From Eremomyces bilateralis CBS 781.70 (taxonomy: Eukaryota > Ascomycota > Dothideomycetes > Eremomycetales > Eremomycetaceae): 64,000 bases of DNA. Within the stretch, counting starts at the first letter, position 1; every line of letters starts with the position of its first letter. Positions 21,006 to 33,814 of the stretch are shown piece after piece. The notes under the pieces were generated by a model. It saw only the letters and a list, made by a program, of their open reading frames with translations. It did no database searches and was not told the DNA's origin. Made by a program: the position numbers and the translations under genes. Where the stretch lies: NCBI RefSeq assembly GCF_010015585.1, contig NW_022985080.1, forward strand, positions 281,788-345,787. The letters are read 5' to 3'.

Positions 21006-22702
21006 TCACTTCTGTCCCGACGACACCACCTCTCCCAACACATCAATCTCCCTCACCTCATCCAGCTTACTCGTCCCACCCTCCACCACTTCTGTCCCAC
21101 CCATCACCTCCACCGCCATCCACCCTCGAATTCCACCCCCATCCCTCGCCAAAATCCTCCAATCCCCTCTCTTCTCCCCCACCCCGACCTCCCCCTGCAC
21201 CTCCCCATCCGCTAAACCCCTCGCATTCGGCGGCCCCACTTCCATCCCAATGTCCCGCAGAAACTCCACGATTGCCCGCTGGTTCAGCCGCAGTAGCCGC
21301 GTAGGCTCACCGCCGCCGCCGTTGAACATCCGCCGCGTGGCGCGCGGGAACAGGATCGCGAAGTCCGATTGGTAGAGGTGCGCAGAGTTAGCCGGGTAGA
21401 AGAGGCGCGGGCCGGCAACGTCGATCGGGGTGGGGGTGAAGGCGTGCGGGTTGCGGAGCGAGGTTTCCGTAGCCGGGGTAGGGCAGAGGGCACGTTTCAG
21501 CCGATCGAGGTTGGCGGGCCACTCTGCGAAGGCGGCTGAGAGGAGCGCGAGGGTGGTGGAGCCGGCGGAGGAGGAGGGGGTGGCGTAGCAGGGGAGGGGC
21601 ATCTGGCTGAGGCGGAAGGTGTAGGGGGAGTCGAGGGGCATGGCCCACATGTCGAGGAGGACGAGGGGGGAGGAGGGGGTGATTTGGCGGGCGATGGAGG
21701 AGGTGGCGGAGGGGGTGAAGAGAGGGGTGTATGGCGGGTGGAGTGAGGTGGAGTTGCCATCAGGGTCGTCGGCAGGGATGCGCCAGTAGGTGGACTTGAC
21801 CAGTTGGACGACCGAGGCAGAACCGAAGCTGTGACCGGCCCAGATGATGGAACCGGGCTCGTCGACACTAAGCCGGTGTACGAAGATAGAGAGTACCTCG
21901 TTGGTGTCGGTTTTGCGAAACCGGGTGCTGTTAGGGTCGAGGTTGCGAACTGAAACGCCTGCGTTGATTTTGAGCAGCGCACTATGAATCAGGCCCAGCT
22001 CCCAGAGCCGGATGCGCATTTGTCTGTCACGGCCTCGGTAGACAATGTCGATAGCCGTGTGCGGAATGCGGTTGTAGGTGAGGACTTTAGGGGGATGTTC
22101 GTCCGTAGCTCGAATATAGGTGATGGCCGCGCTTCGGTCCCGGTGATCTGGCGCAATGACAACCACACCGTAGCTAGCTACCGCGCCCAATATCCACGAA
22201 TATGTGTTTCTACAGCCTGCAAGGCCGTGTGAGAAGATCATCACCGGCCACTTTCCAGATGACGTCTGTGGAGGTAGAAGCATGGCATTTCGACGGACTG
22301 GTATCGCGATATAATACAGAACATGCGATAGAAACCTCCTGCATCGCTGTTAGTGTTGGACGCCTGGGTCGGGACCTGCAACACCGGGAAGCCTTACGCA
22401 AGGTGGTCGGACACGGCAAAATTGATCCCTAGATATCGAGCGTATGCTCTCATGTATGCACGCTGGGGATCCGGTATCCATCGCACCGACTTCGTCGATG
22501 ACGCCGGTTCGCACGGGTAGAAGATTCGAAAGACAACGGTATGAATGTCAGCATCCTCAGGTTTCGGGCTCGGGCTGTGTAAGTCTGCAATAGGGATTTC
22601 TACATCACAGCTCCCAACGGCGTAGGGACCACTGTGAGAGGGAAAGGATCCGATGGGAGCCACTTTGGATAGGAGCCATCTCAGAGGCGTTGCGAGCGTC
22701 AT
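21006..22702 (-). CDS. PAF acetylhydrolase-like lipase/esterase
   Basis: Exons 22702-22398 and 22338-21006 (intron 59 bp) give 545 aa. The splice restores LARFLSHVLYYIAIPVRRNA. The family order follows: GPYAVGSCDVEIP at the N-terminus, FRIFYPC, the oxyanion block VMIFSHGLAGCRNTYS, APDHRDRSA, and the nucleophile elbow WAGHSFGSAS with Ser272. A later LLDMWAMPLD and SAHLYQSDF supply the likely acid and His. This is the plasma/type II PAF-AH fold, which cleaves short or oxidised sn-2 acyl chains from phospholipids. No signal peptide is obvious, so an intracellular or membrane-near role is more likely than secretion. The C-terminus is Gly/Glu-rich. Confidence 0.9.
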
Positions 22703-23763
22703 GAGCTCGAGGACCGTTCGACCTCAAAGGATGGAAATGGTGAAGGTAACATTAGCGATAACTGAGGATGATAGGACGCGCCCAGGGAGAATGGTAGGAT
22801 GCGGAAGATGAGCAAGGAGGTATCTGCAGTAGAACTAGAGTTGAAATGACGGCGAAGATTTTCAGGACTTGATACATGCTAGGCCACAATGTAAGTAACA
22901 TTCTGCCAATCGGGAGGAAGAAGCAGCAAGGAGACCACACGACAAGAACGACAAGAACGACAAGAACGAGGATCGGAGACAGCTGTACGTATGGATAGGT
23001 ATGTCGTGGGAAGTATCAGCGCAGAAGATTTGCGATGGGAACTGCGATACGATATCGAGTAGTCGACGTCCTCCTTCGGCCTTGCCAAAAAATAACTGGT
23101 AGGTACCTGTATCAAAGTACAACAGTACCTGTGCCACATAATCCCGACTATTTCATTCTGTTTCATTGCGTAAGTATCCCCATTGGCAGTTCATTGTATA
23201 TCAGTCTTCAACGTCTCCTCGATGATGCAGCCATGGTGGTGGCAGTCTCCCACTTCGGGGGGACAGTGTTCCTAGGAAGCAGCTATGGTGCAATTCTGTT
23301 CATGTGTCGACTGCAGCAATGGTAGCCCAGCTTTGATATTATTATTACATCCTGTCAAGATCTAATACGGACTTATCCAATGCCTCTGCGTGTATAAAAA
23401 GGGAGGAAGACATGAAGACGGGAGTTGTGGGGTGGAAAGGGGGGCAGGAGCGACCCCCCGGCCCGGCACGGCTCTTTCCTTCCGCTGATCCCTGTCAAAA
23501 TCCAATGTCATCGTCTCTGATATCAGAATTCAGACCTCGTGCTGTACATCTCACCTTATTATGTGCCTTAGATCAGTCTCCAACCTCTCTGTTCCTTTCA
23601 TATCAGGTTCATGTTAAATTTCTGCGTGGCCTAGCCTTCCCTCCGCTTCTGTATATACCCTTGCTTCCATCCACGTACATGTAGACCCCCCCTATCCTTG
23701 TGAGCATCCGTCATCACCACCCCCGGAGCGACACCCCGAACCCGGAACCGCCATAGCCCAGCA
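22703..23763. promoter_or_regulatory. Divergent upstream region of PAF-AH gene and Rab gene
   Basis: About 1.06 kb. It contains a threefold GACAAGAAC repeat (22941-22967) and a TATA-like TATAAAAA at 23393-23400, roughly 365 bp before the Rab ATG. A CT-rich run precedes the start. Short frames (for example 23412-23684) look non-coding. Confidence 0.4.
22941..22967. repeat. Perfect 9-bp repeat, three copies
   Basis: GACAAGAAC occurs three times in direct tandem between two divergent promoters. Either a slippage product or a clustered protein-binding site; the sequence alone does not decide. Confidence 0.85.
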
Positions 23764-25212
<1,449 letters not shown>

Positions 25213-28200
25213 TGTGGAGGAGCGGGACAGAACCGGAGGGGAAGCATAGTCGCGGAGTCTGTTGCCTACGTTGGATTGAAAGTGTTGGATACCCTATAGC
25301 AGCGTCGGCGTCAGGGTCTCAATGAGACAGCGGTAGTAATAGGGTCAGCCATTGGCCTGTGCCAATAATAGTCGATATATCCCCCTCGATCTGGCTAGAC
25401 CGTGCTTCCTGCGCGACCTCCTCGTTTGTCGGTACCGAGGCTGCTGTATCGTCGATCCTCCCTGTCCCACTCGAACACGACTTCCAGAACACCGCAGGAT
25501 CATGGATGACTCCCCGCGCTGTCTCGTCCCTCTCGGAAACTACGGAGCCGTTTCATCCCCTGGTGGCCTGCCCAACCTACTCAGCTGGGTTTCGCGTCGA
25601 GTGGTGTTTAGTCAGGCGGGATCCGATCACTATGGGTGTGGACCGATCTTGGTTAGCCGTACGCCGCCGACGCGTGCCACGGCATGGCGCGATTGGAGTT
25701 GCCGAGTCGCGTGTAGGAAGAGGGGAGGTGGAAGTGCCGTGGAACGCGGTTCAGGTGCTTCTTCCGCGGTACCTATCTGGATGTACGAATTCATCCCGGT
25801 GGACTGAGATGGAGGTTGTCATACGGGATGCATGGACACGGGGACGGAGAGGAGAGTTGGACTTTGGTTAGTAGCAGTATGTGCTTCGGATATTGGGGAC
25901 AGATGGGGTTGGAGGATCAGGATGCTGGTCGAGTTTCCCATGCCGTGATATCAATATCCGATTCAATAGGATGACTGACGAGAACAGTGTCACTCTGTGT
26001 GACTGAATGCAGTGGCATTTACACGAACCCATGAACGCTCTACGTAGAATGTATGACCATCGCTCTATCATACTTGAATACTTGAACCCGACCCGGGATT
26101 GGGATCGTTCTTGTTCATCTGGGCGTAGATCATTTTCTGGCAAGGCAACACGCCATCGCCCATACATCGCCATCTTATGTTTCACACCAACATTTCTTAG
26201 CCCCTTAATAATCACTAATTAGCAAATCTCGCGCATGCAGCCTCGTTCTCTCATCTTGGCGCCAAGCCTTACTGGTACGACGCGCTCCACTATATGAACG
26301 CCAAATCCACCCCATGACTGACCGGTATTGCACTCGGTATAAATGCGGCGAGTTTTCCAGGCTCACCAGTCGTCGGGAGGGCTGGCGGACAGGAAGCCCT
26401 CTATTTTATATTGTGGAGGATCGCAACAGGTCTCGGCGAAGGCTAGGATTCAGGTCTTGTGCAACCGCCCTCCGCGGATAGACACGACAAGAAGTAATTC
26501 CTGTATCAAACGAAGTCGAACCGAAATTTTCTGCAATTTCAGATACGGTGTCGGATACATATCAGCAGGTTTAAGAACGATGGTTCAGCTGTATCGACAG
26601 GGTCGACGGGTTAGCTCCCCTAGTTAGCCATCTATTCTATATCGATTCCATCTGGCCAGAGTGCACCGAAAATAGCGTCTCAGAATTAGCATGCCTGAAT
26701 TATATGGTTCATCAGAAGGAAGGGGTAGAGTCGTAGGGACTATGTACATTGTAGTCAGCCTAATTATTGAGCCATCAAGCGACCGCACATAGTGGTCAGA
26801 TCAGTCGACGGCCAAGGCGCCATCCGCCCGAGAAATAGTCAGGGGACTAACTCCTTCGAAGCTTCGATGGAGAAGGTTCTATTCTCTGTGGACGAAGGAC
26901 TGAAAGCGGAATAGATAAGCCGAAGCACGCACTCCCTTCCGGTGCTGACTCCTGAGTTCTGGCGGGAGTGGAGTGAACATCGATTCCCTGGATGGATGGA
27001 GAGGAATCTCGGAACGACAGAAAATAAAGCCTGATCATTAGACACGATTCTTGGCAATACTAGCTGGGTACGTTAGCGGATTCGCCGGATATTTCTGTTG
27101 TTCTGGAAATGTTGGATCATGATCCATAGATGTACTAGTGTTGTACTCCGTAGTCCGTACTGAAGTAGGAATACTTGGGGATAACAGGGATGACCCACCA
27201 GGCACACTGACCTGTTGCGGATCTCACCTTACCATCACGACATGTACGAAATATGATACCCATGCTCTTTCCATTCACGTGGTATGCTGAAGGAATGATC
27301 GCCAATTTGGGGCGCTCAACTGGGGATGGCGCCGAATACATGTTAAAAAACTTGAACTTTAAATGAAGACTCTGATTTAATTACCGGTACTATGTCCACC
27401 GGAACGGTTCGACAGATCACACCAACCCCAGCTGCGACGGTCTCAAGTTAGTTCCAGTGTCGCGTGGAGTGCAGAATGGGGAAGTTGGAGACCCCATTCT
27501 ATTCCATTCTACTCCATTTCACCGTACACTAAGGAAGTCACTATACGATGAATGTACGACGGGAACCAACAGCTAGTCACCTTGTTGTCGATCCACCCCC
27601 GCTCAAACGTACATGGTACTTCAGATACATGGAAGTTTTCAACCTGTCGCAGTCGATCATGATGCCAAACCGCCGAGGGACAAGACCTTCGAGAATTTCT
27701 TCGCCAAGTATCGGGCTTGTCATGGCCCACTCAATCGCACGCACTCCCCGTCCTCCCTGTCGCGCTTGTCAGCCTGTGGATTGCCTTTGCATGTTTTTGG
27801 CGAAATCGCTTGTCTGCGAGATCTAGTTCTGGGCTGGACGCCTCCCGTCCTTGGGCTGACCACCACAAGAATTCTTGTCGATGAGCCTCATCGGGCATCG
27901 CCTTGCCAGCTGCTACGCAATATGATTATCCCGATGGTGACATGGAACGCGACCATCAACAAAAAGACAACAAGCAGACAATACTAGAAAGGTTCCCCTC
28001 AGCGCTCAATTCGCTGCCGGAGAAATTGCCCTCAGATACGATGCAATCTGTTGTTGTGCTATGTGCGTCTCAGGAGCCAACGAGTAGGACAAGCCCGATA
28101 TTCTCATTTCGATATCTCTCCGTATGACATTATCGTCGATTCGTCGCCCACTGGGATATCCAGCCTCCAACCCATCCCTCCGCCACGGACTAGCCGGTCT

Positions 28201-29027
28201 GGTAGAGCCGCGGCAATTTGCTGCAGATTGCAACCCGAACCCTGACATTTCTATTGCTCCATAACTTCCATGGTCTTAAAGGCGGCACTTTACTCGAGAA
28301 GGTTGTCGATTGCCACCCCCAGGAGAATCGGCTGATCCCAGCCTCCCGTCCCTGCCAACGCCCAGGATAAGACTACCCCCAACCGTCCCTAACCAATTGC
28401 GGGGAGTCTGGGGAATCCCCACGGGTTGGAGAGCCAAGTTCAGCCGCCAAGATCTGGCTCAAATGCCTGCCTGTTCCTTGGCTGCCGTCGCTGCGAAAGC
28501 GCCTCAAAGGTTGGTGCAACCATCATCGTGGATTTGTGGGACATCTGGTCATCCCCCAAGCAAACACCAATTTTTTCCAGACGCGGCTTCAGCCATCCAA
28601 TCATGCCACTGGCTTGAGGTCCTGTAATCGTCCACCCTTATCCAGATCCGTGGCCAGCACCGAAACCGTGCATCGGATGGTCAACTCAGAATCGCTTCCA
28701 ATTAGAGCACTCGCACACTCTGTCGCGCATAATCTGCATCTTCCATGCCCGCCAAGTCGACTTGCGAATAGGAAACAGGGGCTGCCTCCCTCGGTATCTT
28801 CCATCATCTGGATGTCTCGATGAAAACACGGGAGGGGTTTAGGACCGTCCAAGGGTCGATTATGGGATAGTCCTGCTCACATCTTGGTTCAAATATGAGG
28901 GCCGGATAACCTGACCTCGATCAAGTTCGAATTCTTTCTCTCCTTTATCCTCTTCGTACCTTTTACGGTCTTTCTTTTTGTGATACCCCGCTGTGACCGT
29001 TCGTTCGTCACGAGCATACCCGACGCC
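25213..29027. other. 3.8-kb interval without a convincing gene
   Basis: Only short, unrelated open frames occur here. The longest, 25359-25871 on the plus strand (170 codons, starting MPIIVDISPSIW), has no domain and no splice-supported extension; I give it about a one-in-six chance of being real. No terminal repeats, transposase-like reading, tRNA boxes or clear tandem repeats were seen. A CT-rich leader just before 29028 probably belongs to the MFS gene. Confidence 0.4.
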
Positions 29028-30755
29028 ATGGCAGACATGGAGAAGCACGTCGTTAACCATGACGACTATAAGGGCTCGTTGTCGAGCTCCCACGATAACT
29101 TGATCGAAGTTGGGCCTCAGGAGGCTAAGAGGATTAAGCGAAAGCTGGATGCACGATTGGTCGCCACCACCGGGTTGATGTACTGCATCTCATTGATGGA
29201 CCGGACCAATTTGTCCAATGCTGCGGTTGCTGGGTAAGAGAAGAGCTAATGGCGTAACAATTGAGATAGCTGGGGCCGTGGACTAACAACGAGTTAGTAT
29301 GAACAAGGAGCTCCTGATGATTGATTACCGATACGTAAGTTCCAGCCCATCTCGTACGTACCGAAAGGAGTCCTAACTCGCCTTGCAGAGCATTGTCACA
29401 CTCGTCTTCTTTATCCCCTATGTCATCTTCCAACCCCCGGCGACTATCCTTACCCGAAAGATCGGACCAAGGATCTTCCTCTCGGCCTTGACCGTTTCGT
29501 GGGGTGCCATCATGATCGGTATGGGATTCACCAAGAATTGGGAAACGATGGCTGGTCTCCGTGTTCTCCTCGGCACCCTCGAGGCAGGTTTCTTCCCTGG
29601 ATGCGTCTACCTGCTCAGCACGTGGTACGTCCGATGTAAGTTACGATGAACCCCTCTTGACTGTGGAATGCGTGCTGACTCCACGCAGATGACATGGGCA
29701 AGCGGTATTCCTTCTTCTATCTGATTGGTTGTGTGGCATCGGCGTTCGCTGGTATCCTCGCATACGGTCTCATGCAGATGGGTGGGCTCCAGGGTATAAC
29801 TAGCTGGAGGTGGATCTTCATCATTGAGGGTGTCGTATGTTTTCCCTGCCTCCGATAAATCAGGCCGCTGTCCAAAAAGCTCACTGTTTCAGCTCACCGG
29901 CACCATTGGTATCATCGGTTATATCTTCCTCGTGGGCTTCCCGGATGATAAGACGAAGTACTGGGGATTCCTCAACGACCGCGAAAAGCAATGGGTCATT
30001 AACCGCGTGAACGCCGATCGTGGCGACGCCAACGTCGAAGCCTTCAGCATGAAGAAATTCCTTGGCGCCGGCCTTGACATCAAGGTCTGGGGTTATGCCC
30101 TGATCTTCTTCGACAGCACTACGCTCGCCTATGCGCTGGCATATTTCCTGCCGATCATCCTGAAAGACGGAATGGGTTTCGGCGTCGCCGAAGCACAGTG
30201 CCTCGGTGCCCCGCCGTACGTGTTCGCCGGTATCATCATGTTCGCCACCGCCTGGGTCGGCGACCGCTATCATATCCGTGGCCCCATCATCCTCTTCAAC
30301 ATGGTCCTCTGCCTGATCGGACTCCCCATCATGGGCTGGGCTAGCGCTCCTGCTGTCCGATACTTCGGCGTCTTCCTCGTCACCGCCGGTGCCAACGCCA
30401 ACGTCCCTGCCGTCATGACCTACCAGGCCAACAACATCCGTGGCCAATGGAAGCGCGCTTTCTGCTCCGCCACCCTTGTCGGTATGGGCGGTGTTGGTGG
30501 TATCGCTGGTTCACTGATCTTCCGAACTCAGGATGCGCCGTTGTACCGCCCGGGCATGTACGCGTGCATTGCATGCTGCGGGCTCAGTGTCATCATCACC
30601 GTCTTGCTCATGCTCCGATTCAAGACTTTGAACGCCAAGGCCGACCGTGGTGAGCTGACGCTGGAGGGAAGCGAGGTACGTCCGTTGCGAATCTTGTGTG
30701 GTTTCCGTTCACAGGCTAACTCGACCGATAGGACGGCTTCCGCTACACATACTAA
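29028..30755 (+). CDS. Major facilitator transporter of the anion:cation symporter (Dal5/Tna1-like) family
   Basis: Six exons, 29028-29233, 29298-29334, 29389-29635, 29689-29834, 29893-30675 and 30732-30755, give 480 aa. All five introns are 53-64 bp and in phase. Hallmarks are LMYCISLMDRTNLSNAAVAGM (helix 1), FFIPYVIFQPPATIL, GLRVLLGTLEAGFFPGCVYLLSTWY, SWRWIFIIEG after helix 6, and the second half from VWGYALIFF to AFCSATLVGMGGVGGI. Twelve hydrophobic segments fit. Relatives carry organic anions such as allantoate, nicotinate, pantothenate or other carboxylates; the substrate cannot be read from sequence. The second exon is only 37 nt. The protein ends shortly after LEGSEDGFRYTY. It does not sit next to a catabolic enzyme. 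Confidence 0.93.
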
Positions 30756-31784
30756 ACGACCTCGCTCTTCGCTCGGGAATAGATGTGGTTGCGCATGCAG
30801 ACCAGCTATGGGGATTGTTTGATGTAGCTGCTTTCATATCGAACTTCTCCGTTCCTATCACCATCAAATCAACTCGGACTCGGTGCATGCGGCTCGGAAG
30901 CGTCCCCTGTGCTAGAGGTCTGGTTGATGATGGCGGCTAGCTCAGCATCTTGACTTCTTGTGTTCATAGCTTCAATGAGATATACTTAGCACATACTTGG
31001 TAATAATTGTAAGTTTCGTGTTCCTTGCATATTCCGATGGTTTTAACAATGATCGCGGCGTGACGTTGGGTTAAAGTTGATGGCGGGTATGCAATCAGGC
31101 CTCGGCTGCGTGTATCTATCCCCGCGGTGGACACCCAAGCTTCCCACATTGCCTTGTAGACGCTGGGCTGTAGACTGTAGCGTGTAGGGCGTAGCCGTGA
31201 CCCGCGGCCCTCGTAGGCCATACGATGCGGCTCTGCCCGCCTCCTTGCTGATCAGTCGATCATATTGTTGAATGGCTTGCATGAGTTGCGTCTGTCGAAT
31301 TGCGGATCGAGCTGTGCAAATTCTTGGGGTGTTCTAGAAAACGCGTTGTGGCTTGGAGTCAATCGTTCATGTTCCTTGTGATGGCGGAGTCCCAAAAAAG
31401 CTCCTGCTGGGGCCATTCATAGAGATAAATGAGAGCAACGGTATCATAGAAATCTGTAAAACTGTAAAAGAGGTCGGTGCCGTAGTCTCCCAACAGACCA
31501 GTGATGAATGACCCTCCACGCCCTCTTATTTGGTCTTCTGCATTTCGAGGGCCCAAGGATTGGGAGGGGTGAATCGTCGGAACGGTAGCCAATCAGGACG
31601 AAGCAGTGACATTCTTTCATGTCCCAACACGGTTAGCACCGATGAAATCCTAGTATGTAGATATAATCAGGTACTGCAAACTCAATTGTGCACATAGTAG
31701 CGAAGTATTCGTGACTATACGTTCTAAATACTTCCAACAACAAGGCTTACTTTGGGCTCATCGAAATTGTTGTTTCCTCATATC
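30756..31784. promoter_or_regulatory. Intergenic region upstream of ACR3
   Basis: About 1 kb holding the MFS 3' end and the ACR3 promoter. GTAG-rich imperfect repeats occur at 31154-31196. No coding frame is supported. Confidence 0.35.
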
Positions 31785-33134
31785 ATGAAGTCTGATAGCG
31801 ACTCTCTCACGACCAAAGCGCTTGAAGCGAGGCAAAGCACTAGAGATGTTAACCAACCGCAGCAGGATTCGAGAGAGACAACAGATGTTGAGAAAGGAAA
31901 TGATAGTACACGGTGCGAAGAAGGGGCAGAAATTGCTCTAGCCTCCAGTGACGACAAATCTCAGAAGCCTCCTTTCAACGCACTATCTTTGCTCGATCGT
32001 TTCTTAGTTGTCTGGATCATCCTCGCGATGGCTATCGGGATCGTGCTGGGAAACTTCGTCCCTTCTACTGGGCCGGCGCTCCAGCGAGGCAAATTTGCTG
32101 AAGTCAGTGTGCCCATCGGTAAGTTCAATCCTGGCAACGGAATCCTGTCATGAAGCAATTGAACGTGGAACGAGAATGGCTGACCTTTTCGTGAAGCCGT
32201 GGGACTTCTAGTTATGATGTACCCGATCCTCTGCAAGGTTCGCTACGAGACTCTCTACCTTTTACTCCGGGATCGCGGCCTCTGGATCCAAATCCTCTTC
32301 TCCTTCGTCCTCAATTGGATCATCGCCCCACTGTTCATGGTTGGTCTTGCTTGGGCCTTTCTTCCTGACAGACAAGACCTCCGTGAGGGACTCATCTTCG
32401 TTGGAATCGCACGATGCATTGCAATGGTGCTTATATGGACGGATTTGGCTGGCGGTGATGGCGACTATTGTGCAGTGCTGGTCGCCTTCAACTCCATATT
32501 ACAAATCGTCTTGTTTGCACCGTTCGCGGTATTCTACATCAAGATCGTCAGCCATTCAAGCAGTGCGGTGTCTGTCAGCTACAGCGGCGTAGCCACCAGT
32601 GTAGCTGTGTTTTTGGGTGAAGTCATTCTATCAAGGTTTTGAAAATGCGCTGACTTTCGGGCAAAAGGCATTCCACTTGGAGCAGCGGTCATGACTCGCT
32701 TGTCGCTCCGCGGGTTGCTCGGCGAGCGCCGGTACCAGCAATACTTCCTCCGCTATATCGGTCCTTTCTCTTTGATTGGACTCATATACACCATAATTGT
32801 TCTGTTCGCATCACAAGGCCGCCACGTTGTTGACCAGATCACTTCGGTGCTGCGGGTCTGCGCACCTTTGGTTGTGTATTTCCTAGTCATCTTCTCTGCA
32901 ACAGCTCTAGCCTGTTGGAAGTTTGGATTTGGGTATAGAGTTAGTTGCACACAAAGCTTCACTGCAGCAAGCAATAACTTCGAACTTGCCATTGCTGTTG
33001 TTGTTGCTGTGTATGGAGCTGGGAGTGGACAAGCTCTGGCATGTACCGTCGGTCCCTTGATTGAGGTTCCAGTGCTTGTTGCTCTTGTATATGTGCTCAA
33101 GTGGGTTCAAAAGAAATGGAACTGGAAATTATGA
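31785..33134 (+). CDS. ACR3: ACR3-family arsenite efflux transporter
   Basis: Exons 31785-32118, 32197-32616 and 32668-33134 give 406 aa (introns 78 and 51 bp). The frame opens earlier with a TTG; the first ATG gives MKSDSDSL. After a hydrophilic Ser/Glu-rich N-terminus, the ACR3 pattern is intact: SVPIAVGLLVMMYPILCKVRYE with the conserved substrate Cys, LNWIIAPLFMVGLAWAFLP, GIARCIAMVLIWTDLAGGD, and SFTAASNNFELAIAV with the conserved Glu. Ten hydrophobic segments fit the family. The protein exports As(III), and in some species Sb(III), across the plasma membrane. No arsenate reductase or ArsH gene is next to it. Expression is commonly induced by arsenite; no specific site was identified here. 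Confidence 0.96.
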
Positions 33135-33814
33135 GATAGATCAATAAGCAAACAAGTGAATGAGAGAGAGTGCTTTATGGTGACTGGAGCTGAGGTTGAG
33201 GCATTGTTTGACTGGGACTTGATAGCGAAAGTGCTGTTGATACATGTATGAACTCTAACTTAGTAGACCCCTTAGTTAAAAATGAAAGATAGACTTTAGA
33301 TGGTATATTCACCCGTTGGCGGCATCATGAAGAGACTGATAATTATTCAAAAGTATGGGAAAAGAGAGCAAGCTTGGAAGGGGTGCATGGCTTAGCCGTG
33401 ATTAGAAATGTAGTCATGTGACACTGTCATGTGACACTGTCATGTGACATTTCCCATACCTCACAACATGTCCTTATCGTCCGCCGAAATTCATGCCAAG
33501 GCCTCTCCATCCCTTCACCTTCACCTTTCATCGTTTTGGGCTTCTCATGCTTCCAGCTGCAGAACGCGTTCTGCTCCCTTGCATTCTGCTCCTTGTGTCT
33601 GTGTGGTGCAAGATATCTACTGAACTTGCCTCAGAGCGCAGTTGGAGACGCGTTGCTCACTTTTGTTATATCCCTCTTCTTGACAAGTCGCCACTTGCCC
33701 AGTGGTACCCTACAATCGCAACCGCATTCATACACTTCGACTGCGCTGAAGGATACGAGAATCGGAGACGAGGATTTCGCGTTGGATCCATCGCGTTAAA
33801 GCGGTTCATCGACC
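33135..33814. promoter_or_regulatory. RPB2 upstream region
   Basis: About 680 bp between the ACR3 stop and the RPB2 start. It carries the three-copy GTCATGTGAC array described separately, and a pyrimidine-rich leader from about 33480 to 33700. Confidence 0.5.
33413..33448. promoter_or_regulatory. Three-copy 13-bp array of GTCATGTGAC elements upstream of RPB2
   Basis: GTCATGTGAC starts at 33413, 33426 and 33439 with CACT-type spacers, an exact 13-bp period, about 370-400 bp before the RPB2 ATG. The core CATGTG is an E-box-like (bHLH) hexamer. The exact conservation of the core suggests either a binding array or a recent slippage repeat. Confidence 0.6.

Noticed and set aside
29881-30447. 188-codon minus-strand frame
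   Set aside because: Antisense to the MFS transporter; no domain.
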